Below are positions 28,390 to 43,300 of a DNA stretch of 64,000 nt, in pieces. Each line of letters starts with the position of its first letter. The first letter of the stretch is position 1. Position numbers and translations under genes: made by a program. Below the pieces are notes generated by a model, which was not told the DNA's origin, made no database searches, and saw nothing but the letters and a program-made list of their open reading frames with translations. This stretch comes from Mytilus californianus. Taxonomy: Eukaryota > Mollusca > Bivalvia > Mytilida > Mytilidae. The stretch spans positions 140,231,635 through 140,295,634 of the forward strand of contig NW_026262668.1 of assembly GCF_021869535.1 (NCBI RefSeq), given 5' to 3'.

Positions 28390-31300
28390 ATCTAACGCAC
28401 TATGAATTGCACGATTCTAGAAAGTATTAAATACCGTATACAGAGTCGACATTGCTTAATCATAGTGCTCAAAAAGTGTCAAAAACAGTTGTTTTATTTG
28501 AAATTTGATGTGAAACCGTATTTTTTTGTGATAAATGAATTATTGATTAACTAGTTTTTAAGCTATAGTCTGTTTCATATTTGTATTGCGTTTTACCTTG
28601 GAAACAAGGGTGGGCTCGACTTTTGACTTACTGTGTAGAGAATATGTCATTTTCTGAACTTCTGCTGATTTGTTTGAAAAAAGCACGTACACATCTAGAG
28701 TTTAGATATAAAAATCGATTTTTAAACATGACAATATCGACCCAAGTGCTGTTATCGAAATTACCAAATTTAGTGAAAATGTACAGAAATGGTCCCCTTC
28801 GAACATTGAAATGTTCACACGAATGACAAACTATAAAAATTAGAATAGACATGACATTTTGTAGTTAACGAATAGTTTTCGATGTTTAAACACCAATATT
28901 TACACATTTTTCATATTTTGAAATGCTATAGTCTGTTTCAAAAATGTACTTTTATACGAAAATGGTTTCATTTAAAACTGTTGTTCAAAATTTACCGTAG
29001 TAGTTACATATTGGATCGGTTTTGGTATCAATATAATCAGTACTTGATGACATATAAAGAATCATTCGAGAAAGTGGACATTATCTTCAGGCCCTTTTTA
29101 GCAGTACCGCATTTACTAAAAAAATCAGATTTTTTTTCTCACATTTTTCGACTGGGGTGACCTCTGAAAAAAAAATTGTGAAAATTCAGAGAGTAATGCC
29201 AGAACGGTTTGAAGCTGATTTATATGTGGCATATATATTTGTGCATCTAACGCACTATGAATTGCACGATTCTAGAAAGTATTAAATACCGTATAGGTTA
29301 CAATACACCATTAGATTGTATGGGCGCAGCCATTTTATGAGCATAACATGGTATTCAGAATTAAGAGTATGGCTAATCCTGATTGGTTGATATGTGCGCC
29401 CGTTATTTTTTATTATTAGAGACTTCGTGCATTCTGCATTATATCAAAGGCCAAACAAATTATTTTCCTTAGCCCTAACGGAAATGAGATGTCTTTTTAA
29501 CGCTAGGACGAGACACGTATTTTTAAGTGCAAAATTGATAGGCATGGGAGATAAGTACAAAATACGTTAAGAAAAGCAACGCGAACCTATATTTTTTGGA
29601 CCAAAAAATACTGTCCGAATAACTTTTCTGTAATTCTAGCAAGGTTTCGTTAAAAAAATCAACTTTCTAAAGTCTGTATCTCAAAAAAGGCTATCATTGT
29701 CGCCCATGGGGAAATTAATTGTTTATTTCAACCTATACAGAGTCGACATTGCTTAATCATAGTGCTCAAAAAGTGTCAAAAACAGTTGTTTTATTTGAAA
29801 TTTGATCTGAAACCGTATTTTTTTGTGATAAATGAATTATTGATTAACTAGTTTTTAAGCTATAGTCTGTTTCATATTTGTATTGCGTTTTACCTTGGAA
29901 ACAAGGGTGGGCTCGACTTTTGACTTACTGTGTAGAGAATATGTCATTTTCTGAACTTCTGCTGATTTGTTTGAAAAAAGCACGTACACATCTAGAGTTT
30001 AGATATAAAAATCGATTTTTAAACATGACAATATCGACCCAAGTGCTGTTATCGAAATTACCAAATTTAGTGAAAATGTACAGAAATGGTCCCCTTCGAA
30101 CATTGAAATGTTCACACGAATGACAAACTATAAAAATTAGAATAGACATGACATTTTGTAGTTAACGAATAGTTTTCGATGTTTAAACACCAATATTTAC
30201 ACATTTTTCATATTTTGAAATGCTATAGTCTGTTTCAAAAATGTACTTTTATACGAAAATGGTTTCATTTAAAACTGTTGTTCAAAATTTACCGTAGTAG
30301 TTACATATTGGATCGGTTTTGGTATCAATATAATCAGTACTTGATGACATATAAAGAATCATTCGAGAAAGTGGACATTATCTTCAGGCCCTTTTTAGCA
30401 GTACCGCATTTACTAAAAAAATCAGATTTTTTTTCTCACATTTTTCGACTGGGGTGACCTCTGAAAAAAAAATTGTGAAAATTCAGAGAGTAATGCCAGA
30501 ACGGTTTGAAGCTGATTTATATGTGGCATATATATTTGTGCATCTAACGCACTATGAATTGCACGATTCTAGAAAGTATTAAATACCGTATAGGTTACAA
30601 TACACCATTAGATTGTATGGGCGCAGCCATTTTATGAGCATAACATGGTATTCAGAATTAAGAGTATGGCTAATCCTGATTGGTTGATAAGTGCGCCCGT
30701 TATTTTTTATTATTAGAGACTTCGTGCATTCTGCATTATATCAAAGGCCAAACAAATTATTTTCCTTAGCCCTAACGGAAATGAGATGTCTTTTTAACGC
30801 TAGGACGAGACACGTATTTTTAAGTGCAAAATTGATAGGCATGGGAGATAAGTACAAAATACGTTAAGAAAAGCAACGCGAAACTATATTTTTTGGACCA
30901 AAAAATACTGTCCGAATAACTTTTCTGTAATTCTAGCAAGGTTTCGTTAAAAAAATCAACTTTCTAAAGTCTGTATCTCAAAAAAGGCTATCATTGTCGC
31001 CCATGGGGAAATTAATTGTTTATTTCAACCTATACAGAGTCGACATTGCTTAATCATAGTGCTCAAAAAGTGTCAAAAACAGTTGTTTTATTTGAAATTT
31101 GATGTGAAACCGTATTTTTTTGTGATAAATGAATTATTGATTAACTAGTTTTTAAGCTATAGTCTGTTTCATATTTGTATTGCGTTTTACCTTGGAAACA
31201 AGGGTGGGCTCGACTTTTGACTTACTGTGTAGAGAATATGTCATTTTCTGAACTTCTGCTGATTTGTTTGAAAAAAGCACGTACACATCTAGAGTTTAGA

Positions 31301-34300
31301 TATAAAAATCGATTTTTAAACATGACAATATCGACCCAAGTGCTGTTATCGAAATTACCAAATTTAGTGAAAATGTACAGAAATGGTCCCCTTCGAACAT
31401 TGAAATGTTCACACGAATGACAAACTATAAAAATTAGAATAGACATGACATTTTGTAGTTAACGAATAGTTTTCGATGTTTAAACACCAATATTTACACA
31501 TTTTTCATATTTTGAAATGCTATAGTCTGTTTCAAAAATGTACTTTTATACGAAAATGGTTTCATTTAAAACTGTTGTTCAAAATTTACCGTAGTAGTTA
31601 CATATTGGATCGGTTTTGGTATCAATATAATCAGTACTTGATGACATATAAAGAATCATTCGAGAAAGTGGACATTATCTTCAGGCCCTTTTTAGCAGTA
31701 CCGCATTTACTAAAAAAATCAGATTTTTTTTCTCACATTTTTCGACTGGGGTGACCTCTGAAAAAAAAATTGTGAAAATTCAGAGAGTAATGCCAGAACG
31801 GTTTGAAGCTGATTTATATGTGGCATATATATTTGTGCATCTAACGCACTATGAATTGCACGATTCTAGAAAGTATTAAATACCGTATAGGTTACAATAC
31901 ACCATTAGATTGTATGGGCGCAGCCATTTTATGAGCATAACATGGTATTCAGAATTAAGAGTATGGCTAATCCTGATTGGTTGATATGTGCGCCCGTTAT
32001 TTTTTATTATTAGAGACTTCGTGCATTCTGCATTATATCAAAGGCCAAACAAATTATTTTCCTTAGCCCTAACGGAAATGAGATGTCTTTTTAACGCTAG
32101 GACGAGACACGTATTTTTAAGTGCAAAATTGATAGGCATGGGAGATAAGTACAAAATACGTTAAGAAAAGCAACGCGAAACTATATTTTTTGGACCAAAA
32201 AATACTGTCCGAATAACTTTTCTGTAATTCTAGCAAGGTTTCGTTAAAAAAATCAACTTTCTAAAGTCTGTATCTCAAAAAAGGCTATCATTGTCGCCCA
32301 TGGGGAAATTAATTGTTTATTTCAACCTATACAGAGTCGACATTGCTTAATCATAGTGCTCAAAAAGTGTCAAAAACAGTTGTTTTATTTGAAATTTGAT
32401 GTGAAACCGTATTTTTTTGTGATAAATGAATTATTGATTAACTAGTTTTTAAGCTATAGTCTGTTTCATATTTGTATTGCGTTTTACCTTGGAAACAAGG
32501 GTGGGCTCGACTTTTGACTTACTGTGTAGAGAATATGTCATTTTCTGAACTTCTGCTGATTTGTTTGAAAAAAGCACGTACACATCTAGAGTTTAGATAT
32601 AAAAATCGATTTTTAAACATGACAATATCGACCCAAGTGCTGTTATCGAAATTACCAAATTTAGTGAAAATGTACAGAAATGGTCCCCTTCGAACATTGA
32701 AATGTTCACACGAATGACAAACTATAAAAATTAGAATAGACATGACATTTTGTAGTTAACGAATAGTTTTCGATGTTTAAACACCAATATTTACACATTT
32801 TTCATATTTTGAAATGCTATAGTCTGTTTCAAAAATGTACTTTTATACGAAAATGGTTTCATTTAAAACTGTTGTTCAAAATTTACCGTAGTAGTTACAT
32901 ATTGGATCGGTTTTGGTATCAATATAATCAGTACTTGATGACATATAAAGAATCATTCGAGAAAGTGGACATTATCTTCAGGCCCTTTTTAGCAGTACCG
33001 CATTTACTAAAAAAATCAGATTTTTTTTCTCACATTTTTCGACTGGGGTGACCTCTGAAAAAAAAATTGTGAAAATTCAGAGAGTAATGCCAGAACGGTT
33101 TGAAGCTGATTTATATGTGGCATATATATTTGTGCATCTAACGCACTATGAATTGCACGATTCTAGAAAGTATTAAATACCGTATAGGTTACAATACACC
33201 ATTAGATTGTATGGGCGCAGCCATTTTATGAGCATAACATGGTATTCAGAATTAAGAGTATGGCTAATCCTGATTGGTTGATATGTGCGCCCGTTATTTT
33301 TTATTATTAGAGACTTCGTGCATTCTGCATTATATCAAAGGCCAAACAAATTATTTTCCTTAGCCCTAACGGAAATGAGATGTCTTTTTAACGCTAGGAC
33401 GAGACACGTATTTTTAAGTGCAAAATTGATAGGCATGGGAGATAAGTACAAAATACGTTAAGAAAAGCAACGCGAACCTATATTTTTTGGACCAAAAAAT
33501 ACTGTCCGAATAACTTTTCTGTAATTCTAGCAAGGTTTCGTTAAAAAAATCAACTTTCTAAAGTCTGTATCTCAAAAAAGGCTATCATTGTCGCCCATGG
33601 GGAAATTAATTGTTTATTTCAACCTATACAGAGTCGACATTGCTTAATCATAGTGCTCAAAAAGTGTCAAAAACAGTTGTTTTATTTGAAATTTGATGTG
33701 AAACCGTATTTTTTTGTGATAAATGAATTATTGATTAACTAGTTTTTAAGCTATAGTCTGTTTCATATTTGTATTGCGTTTTACCTTGGAAACAAGGGTG
33801 GGCTCGACTTTTGACTTACTGTGTAGAGAATATGTCATTTTCTGAACTTCTGCTGATTTGTTTGAAAAAAGCACGTACACATCTAGAGTTTAGATATAAA
33901 AATCGATTTTTAAACATGACAATATCGACCCAAGTGCTGTTATCGAAATTACCAAATTTAGTGAAAATGTACAGAAATGGTCCCCTTCGAACATTGAAAT
34001 GTTCACACGAATGACAAACTATAAAAATTAGAATAGACATGACATTTTGTAGTTAACGAATAGTTTTCGATGTTTAAACACCAATATTTACACATTTTTC
34101 ATATTTTGAAATGCTATAGTCTGTTTCAAAAATGTACTTTTATACGAAAATGGTTTCATTTAAAACTGTTGTTCAAAATTTACCGTAGTAGTTACATATT
34201 GGATCGGTTTTGGTATCAATATAATCAGTACTTGATGACATATAAAGAATCATTCGAGAAAGTGGACATTATCTTCAGGCCCTTTTTAGCAGTACCGCAT

Positions 34301-37300
34301 TTACTAAAAAAATCAGATTTTTTTTCTCACATTTTTCGACTGGGGTGACCTCTGAAAAAAAAATTGTGAAAATTCAGAGAGTAATGCCAGAACGGTTTGA
34401 AGCTGATTTATATGTGGCACATATATTTGTGCATCTAACGCACTATGAATTGCACGATTCTAGAAAGTATTAAATACCGTATACAGAGTCGACATTGCTT
34501 AATCATAGTGCTCAAAAAGTGTCAAAAACAGTTGTTTTATTTGAAATTTGATGTGAAACCGTATTTTTTGGTGATAAATGAATTATTGATTAACTAGTTT
34601 TTAAGCTATAGTCTGTTTCATATTTGTATTGCGTTTTACCTTGGAAACAAGGGTGGGCTCGACTTTTGACTTACTGTGTAGAGAATATGTCATTTTCTGA
34701 ACTTCTGCTGATTTGTTTGAAAAAAGCACGTACACATCTAGAGTTTAGATATAAAAATCGATTTTTAAACATGACAATATCGACCCAAGTGCTGTTATCG
34801 AAATTACCAAATTTAGTGAAAATGTACAGAAATGGTCCCCTTCGAACATTGAAATGTTCACACGAATGACAAACTATAAAAATTAGAATAGACATGACAT
34901 TTTGTAGTTAACGAATAGTTTTCGATGTTTAAACACCAATATTTACACATTTTTCATATTTTGAAATGCTATAGTCTGTTTCAAAAATGTACTTTTATAC
35001 GAAAATGGTTTCATTTAAAACTGTTGTTCAAAATTTACCGTAGTAGTTACATATTGGATCGGTTTTGGTATCAATATAATCAGTACTTGATGACATATAA
35101 AGAATCATTCGAGAAAGTGGACATTATCTTCAGGCCCTTTTTAGCAGTACCGCATTTACTAAAAAAATCAGATTTTTTTTCTCACATTTTTCGACTGGGG
35201 TGACCTCTGAAAAAAAAATTGTGAAAATTCAGAGAGTAATGCCAGAACGGTTTGAAGCTGATTTATATGTGGCATATATATTTGTGCATCTAACGCACTA
35301 TGAATTGCACGATTCTAGAAAGTATTAAATACCGTATAGGTTACAATACACCATTAGATTGTATGGGCGCAGCCATTTTATGAGCATAACATGGTATTCA
35401 GAATTAAGAGTATGGCTAATCCTGATTGGTTGATATGTGCGCCCGTTATTTTTTATTATTAGAGACTTCGTGCATTCTGCATTATATCAAAGGCCAAACA
35501 AATTATTTTCCTTAGCCCTAACGGAAATGAGATGTCTTTTTAACGCTAGGACGAGACACGTATTTTTAAGTGCAAAATTGATAGGCATGGGAGATAAGTA
35601 CAAAATACGTTAAGAAAAGCAACGCGAAACTATATTTTTTGGACCAAAAAATACTGTCCGAATAACTTTTCTGTAATTCTAGCAAGGTTTCGTTAAAAAA
35701 ATCAACTTTCTAAAGTCTGTATCTCAAAAAAGGCTATCATTGTCGCCCATGGGGAAATTAATTGTTTATTTCAACCTATACAGAGTCGACATTGCTTAAT
35801 CATAGTGCTCAAAAAGTGTCAAAAACAGTTGTTTTATTTGAAATTTGATGTGAAACCGTATTTTTTGGTGATAAATGAATTATTGATTAACTAGTTTTTA
35901 AGCTATAGTCTGTTTCATATTTGTATTGCGTTTTACCTTGGAAACAAGGGTGGGCTCGACTTTTGACTTACTGTGTAGAGAATATGTCATTTTCTGAACT
36001 TCTGCTGATTTGTTTGAAAAAAGCACGTACACATCTAGAGTTTAGATATAAAAATCGATTTTTAAACATGACAATATCGACCCAAGTGCTGTTATCGAAA
36101 TTACCAAATTTAGTGAAAATGTACAGAAATGGTCCCCTTCGAACATTGAAATGTTCACACGAATGACAAACTATAAAAATTAGAATAGACATGACATTTT
36201 GTAGTTAACGAATAGTTTTCGATGTTTAAACACCAATATTTACACATTTTTCATATTTTGAAATGCTATAGTCTGTTTCAAAAATGTACTTTTATACGAA
36301 AATGGTTTCATTTAAAACTGTTGTTCAAAATTTACCGTAGTAGTTACATATTGGATCGGTTTTGGTATCAATATAATCAGTACTTGATGACATATAAAGA
36401 ATCATTCGAGAAAGTGGACATTATCTTCAGGCCCTTTTTAGCAGTACCGCATTTACTAAAAAAATCAGATTTTTTTTCTCACATTTTTCGACTGGGGTGA
36501 CCTCTGAAAAAAAAATTGTGAAAATTCAGAGAGTAATGCCAGAACGGTTTGAAGCTGATTTATATGTGGCATATATATTTGTGCATCTAACGCACTATGA
36601 ATTGCACGATTCTAGAAAGTATTAAATACCGTATAGGTTACAATACACCATTAGATTGTATGGGCGCAGCCATTTTATGAGCATAACATGGTATTCAGAA
36701 TTAAGAGTATGGCTAATCCTGATTGGTTGATATGTGCGCCCGTTATTTTTTATTATTAGAGACTTCGTGCATTCTGCATTATATCAAAGGCCAAACAAAT
36801 TATTTTCCTTAGCCCTAACGGAAATGAGATGTCTTTTTAACGCTAGGACGAGACACGTATTTTTAAGTGCAAAATTGATAGGCATGGGAGATAAGTACAA
36901 AATACGTTAAGAAAAGCAACGCGAAACTATATTTTTTGGACCAAAAAATACTGTCCGAATAACTTTTCTGTAATTCTAGCAAGGTTTCGTTAAAAAAATC
37001 AACTTTCTAAAGTCTGTATCTCAAAAAAGGCTATCATTGTCGCCCATGGGGAAATTAATTGTTTATTTCAACCTATACAGAGTCGACATTGCTTAATCAT
37101 AGTGCTCAAAAAGTGTCAAAAACAGTTGTTTTATTTGAAATTTGATGTGAAACCGTATTTTTTGGTGATAAATGAATTATTGATTAACTAGTTTTTAAGC
37201 TATAGTCTGTTTCATATTTGTATTGCGTTTTACCTTGGAAACAAGGGTGGGCTCGACTTTTGACTTACTGTGTAGAGAATATGTCATTTTCTGAACTTCT

Positions 37301-40300
37301 GCTGATTTGTTTGAAAAAAGCACGTACACATCTAGAGTTTAGATATAAAAATCGATTTTTAAACATGACAATATCGACCCAAGTGCTGTTATCGAAATTA
37401 CCAAATTTAGTGAATATGTACAGAAATGGTCCCCTTCGAACATTGAAATGTTCACACGAATGACAAACTATAAAAATTAGAATAGACATGACATTTTGTA
37501 GTTAACGAATAGTTTTCGATGTTTAAACACCAATATTTACACATTTTTCATATTTTGAAATGCTATAGTCTGTTTCAAAAATGTACTTTTATACGAAAAT
37601 GGTTTCATTTAAAACTGTTGTTCAAAATTTACCGTAGTAGTTACATATTGGATCGGTTTTGGTATCAATATAATCAGTACTTGATGACATATAAAGAATC
37701 ATTCGAGAAAGTGGACATTATCTTCAGGCCCTTTTTAGCAGTACCGCATTTACTAAAAAAATCAGATTTTTTTTCTCACATTTTTCGACTGGGGTGACCT
37801 CTGAAAAAAAAATTGTGAAAATTCAGAGAGTAATGCCAGAACGGTTTGAAGCTGATTTATATGTGGCATATATATTTGTGCATCTAACGCACTATGAATT
37901 GCACGATTCTAGAAAGTATTAAATACCGTATAGGTTACAATACACCATTAGATTGTATGGGCGCAGCCATTTTATGAGCATAACATGGTATTCAGAATTA
38001 AGAGTATGGCTAATCCTGATTGGTTGATATGTGCGCCCGTTATTTTTTATTATTAGAGACTTCGTGCATTCTGCATTATATCAAAGGCCAAACAAATTAT
38101 TTTCCTTAGCCCTAACGGAAATGAGATGTCTTTTTAACGCTAGGACGAGACACGTATTTTTAAGTGCAAAATTGATAGGCATGGGAGATAAGTACAAAAT
38201 ACGTTAAGAAAAGCAACGCGAACCTATATTTTTTGGACCAAAAAATACTGTCCGAATAACTTTTCTGTAATTCTAGCAAGGTTTCGTTAAAAAAATCAAC
38301 TTTCTAAAGTCTGTATCTCAAAAAAGGCTATCATTGTCGCCCATGGGGAAATTAATTGTTTATTTTCAACCTATACAGAGTCGACATTGCTTAATCATAG
38401 TGCTCAAAAAGTGTCAAAAACAGTTGTTTTATTTGAAATTTGATGTGAAACCGTATTTTTTGGTGATAAATGAATTATTGATTAACTAGTTTTTAAGCTA
38501 TAGTCTGTTTCATATTTGTATTGCGTTTTACCTTGGAAACAAGGGTGGGCTCGACTTTTGACTTACTGTGTAGAGAATATGTCATTTTCTGAACTTCTGC
38601 TGATTTGTTTGAAAAAAGCACGTACACATCTAGAGTTTAGATATAAAAATCGATTTTTAAACATGACAATATCGACCCAAGTGCTGTTATCGAAATTACC
38701 AAATTTAGTGAAAATGTACAGAAATGGTCCCCTTCGAACATTGAAATGTTCACACGAATGACAAACTATAAAAATTAGAATAGACATGACATTTTGTAGT
38801 TAACGAATAGTTTTCGATGTTTAAACACCAATATTTACACATTTTTCATATTTTGAAATGCTATAGTCTGTTTCAAAAATGTACTTTTATACGAAAATGG
38901 TTTCATTTAAAACTGTTGTTCAAAATTTACCGTAGTAGTTACATATTGGATCGGTTTTGGTATCAATATAATCAGTACTTGATGACATATAAAGAATCAT
39001 TCGAGAAAGTGGACATTATCTTCAGGCCCTTTTTAGCAGTACCGCATTTACTAAAAAAATCAGATTTTTTTTCTCACATTTTTCGACTGGGGTGACCTCT
39101 GAAAAAAAAATTGTGAAAATTCAGAGAGTAATGCCAGAACGGTTTGAAGCTGATTTATATGTGGCATATATATTTGTGCATCTAACGCACTATGAATTGC
39201 ACGATTCTAGAAAGTATTAAATACCGTATAGGTTACAATACACCATTAGATTGTATGGGCGCAGCCATTTTATGAGCATAACATGGTATTCAGAATTAAG
39301 AGTATGGCTAATCCTGATTGGTTGATATGTGCGCCCGTTATTTTTTATTATTAGAGACTTCGTGCATTCTGCATTATATCAAAGGCCAAACAAATTATTT
39401 TCCTTAGCCCTAACGGAAATGAGATGTCTTTTTAACGCTAGGACGAGACACGTATTTTTAAGTGCAAAATTGATAGGCATGGGAGATAAGTACAAAATAC
39501 GTTAAGAAAAGCAACGCGAACCTATATTTTTTGGACCAAAAAATACTGTCCGAATAACTTTTCTGTAATTCTAGCAAGGTTTCGTTAAAAAAATCAACTT
39601 TCTAAAGTCTGTATCTCAAAAAAGGCTATCATTGTCGCCCATGGGGAAATTAATTGTTTATTTCAACCTATACAGAGTCGACATTGCTTAATCATAGTGC
39701 TCAAAAAGTGTCAAAAACAGTTGTTTTATTTGAAATTTGATGTGAAACCGTATTTTTTGGTGATAAATGAATTATTGATTAACTAGTTTTTAAGCTATAG
39801 TCTGTTTCATATTTGTATTGCGTTTTACCTTGGAAACAAGGGTGGGCTCGACTTTTGACTTACTGTGTAGAGAATATGTCATTTTCTGAACTTCTGCTGA
39901 TTTGTTTGAAAAAAGCACGTACACATCTAGAGTTTAGATATAAAAATCGATTTTTAAACATGACAATATCGACCCAAGTGCTGTTATCGAAATTACCAAA
40001 TTTAGTGAAAATGTACAGAAATGGTCCCCTTCGAACATTGAAATGTTCACACGAATGACAAACTATAAAAATTAGAATAGACATGACATTTTGTAGTTAA
40101 CGAATAGTTTTCGATGTTTAAACACCAATATTTACACATTTTTCATATTTTGAAATGCTATAGTCTGTTTCAAAAATGTACTTTTATACGAAAATGGTTT
40201 CATTTAAAACTGTTGTTCAAAATTTACCGTAGTAGTTACATATTGGATCGGTTTTGGTATCAATATAATCAGTACTTGATGACATATAAAGAATCATTCG

Positions 40301-43300
40301 AGAAAGTGGACATTATCTTCAGGCCCTTTTTAGCAGTACCGCATTTACTAAAAAAATCAGATTTTTTTTCTCACATTTTTCGACTGGGGTGACCTCTGAA
40401 AAAAAAATTGTGAAAATTCAGAGAGTAATGCCAGAACGGTTTGAAGCTGATTTATATGTGGCATATATATTTGTGCATCTAACGCACTATGAATTGCACG
40501 ATTCTAGAAAGTATTAAATACCGTATAGGTTACAATACACCATTAGATTGTATGGGCGCAGCCATTTTATGAGCATAACATGGTATTCAGAATTAAGAGT
40601 ATGGCTAATCCTGATTGGTTGATATGTGCGCCCGTTATTTTTTATTATTAGAGACTTCGTGCATTCTGCATTATATCAAAGGCCAAACAAATTATTTTCC
40701 TTAGCCCTAACGGAAATGAGATGTCTTTTTAACGCTAGGACGAGACACGTATTTTTAAGTGCAAAATTGATAGGCATGGGAGATAAGTACAAAATACGTT
40801 AAGAAAAGCAACGCGAACCTATATTTTTTGGACCAAAAAATACTGTCCGAATAACTTTTCTGTAATTCTAGCAAGGTTTCGTTAAAAAAATCAACTTTCT
40901 AAAGTCTGTATCTCAAAAAAGGCTATCATTGTCGCCCATGGGGAAATTAATTGTTTATTTCAACCTATACAGAGTCGACATTGCTTAATCATAGTGCTCA
41001 AAAAGTGTCAAAAACAGTTGTTTTATTTGAAATTTGATGTGAAACCGTATTTTTTGGTGATAAATGAATTATTGATTAACTAGTTTTTAAGCTATAGTCT
41101 GTTTCATATTTGTATTGCGTTTTACCTTGGAAACAAGGGTGGGCTCGACTTTTGACTTACTGTGTAGAGAATATGTCATTTTCTGAACTTCTGCTGATTT
41201 GTTTGAAAAAAGCACGTACACATCTAGAGTTTAGATATAAAAATCGATTTTTAAACATGACAATATCGACCCAAGTGCTGTTATCGAAATTACCAAATTT
41301 AGTGAAAATGTACAGAAATGGTCCCCTTCGAACATTGAAATGTTCACACGAATGACAAACTATAAAAATTAGAATAGACATGACATTTTGTAGTTAACGA
41401 ATAGTTTTCGATGTTTAAACACCAATATTTACACATTTTTCATATTTTGAAATGCTATAGTCTGTTTCAAAAATGTACTTTTATACGAAAATGGTTTCAT
41501 TTAAAACTGTTGTTCAAAATTTACCGTAGTAGTTACATATTGGATCGGTTTTGGTATCAATATAATCAGTACTTGATGACATATAAAGAATCATTCGAGA
41601 AAGTGGACATTATCTTCAGGCCCTTTTTAGCAGTACCGCATTTACTAAAAAAATCAGATTTTTTTTCTCACATTTTTCGACTGGGGTGACCTCTGAAAAA
41701 AAAATTGTGAAAATTCAGAGAGTAATGCCAGAACGGTTTGAAGCTGATTTATATGTGGCATATATATTTGTGCATCTAACGCACTATGAATTGCACGATT
41801 CTAGAAAGTATTAAATACCGTATACAGAGTCGACATTGCTTAATCATAGTGCTCAAAAAGTGTCAAAAACAGTTGTTTTATTTGAAATTTGATGTGAAAC
41901 CGTATTTTTTGGTGATAAATGAATTATTGATTAACTAGTTTTTAAGCTATAGTCTGTTTCATATTTGTATTGCGTTTTACCTTGGAAACAAGGGTGGGCT
42001 CGACTTTTGACTTACTGTGTAGAGAATATGTCATTTTCTGAACTTCTGCTGATTTGTTTGAAAAAAGCACGTACACATCTAGAGTTTAGATATAAAAATC
42101 GATTTTTAAACATGACAATATCGACCCAAGTGCTGTTATCGAAATTACCAAATTTAGTGAAAATGTACAGAAATGGTCCCCTTCGAACATTGAAATGTTC
42201 ACACGAATGACAAACTATAAAAATTAGAATAGACATGACATTTTGTAGTTAACGAATAGTTTTCGATGTTTAAACACCAATATTTACACATTTTTCATAT
42301 TTTGAAATGCTATAGTCTGTTTCAAAAATGTACTTTTATACGAAAATGGTTTCATTTAAAACTGTTGTTCAAAATTTACCGTAGTAGTTACATATTGGAT
42401 CGGTTTTGGTATCAATATAATCAGTACTTGATGACATATAAAGAATCATTCGAGAAAGTGGACATTATCTTCAGGCCCTTTTTAGCAGTACCGCATTTAC
42501 TAAAAAAATCAGATTTTTTTTCTCACATTTTTCGACTGGGGTGACCTCTGAAAAAAAAATTGTGAAAATTCAGAGAGTAATGCCAGAACGGTTTGAAGCT
42601 GATTTATATGTGGCATATATATTTGTGCATCTAACGCACTATGAATTGCACGATTCTAGAAAGTATTAAATACCGTATAGGTTACAATACACCATTAGAT
42701 TGTATGGGCGCAGCCATTTTATGAGCATAACATGGTATTCAGAATTAAGAGTATGGCTAATCCTGATTGGTTGATATGTGCGCCCGTTATTTTTTATTAT
42801 TAGAGACTTCGTGCATTCTGCATTATATCAAAGGCCAAACAAATTATTTTCCTTAGCCCTAACGGAAATGAGATGTCTTTTTAACGCTAGGACGAGACAC
42901 GTATTTTTAAGTGCAAAATTGATAGGCATGGGAGATAAGTACAAAATACGTTAAGAAAAGCAACGCGAACCTATATTTTTTGGACCAAAAAATACTGTCC
43001 GAATAACTTTTCTGTAATTCTAGCAAGGTTTCGTTAAAAAAATCAACTTTCTAAAGTCTGTATCTCAAAAAAGGCTATCATTGTCGCCCATGGGGAAATT
43101 AATTGTTTATTTCAACCTATACAGAGTCGACATTGCTTAATCATAGTGCTCAAAAAGTGTCAAAAACAGTTGTTTTATTTGAAATTTGATGTGAAACCGT
43201 ATTTTTTGGTGATAAATGAATTATTGATTAACTAGTTTTTAAGCTATAGTCTGTTTCATATTTGTATTGCGTTTTACCTTGGAAACAAGGGTGGGCTCGA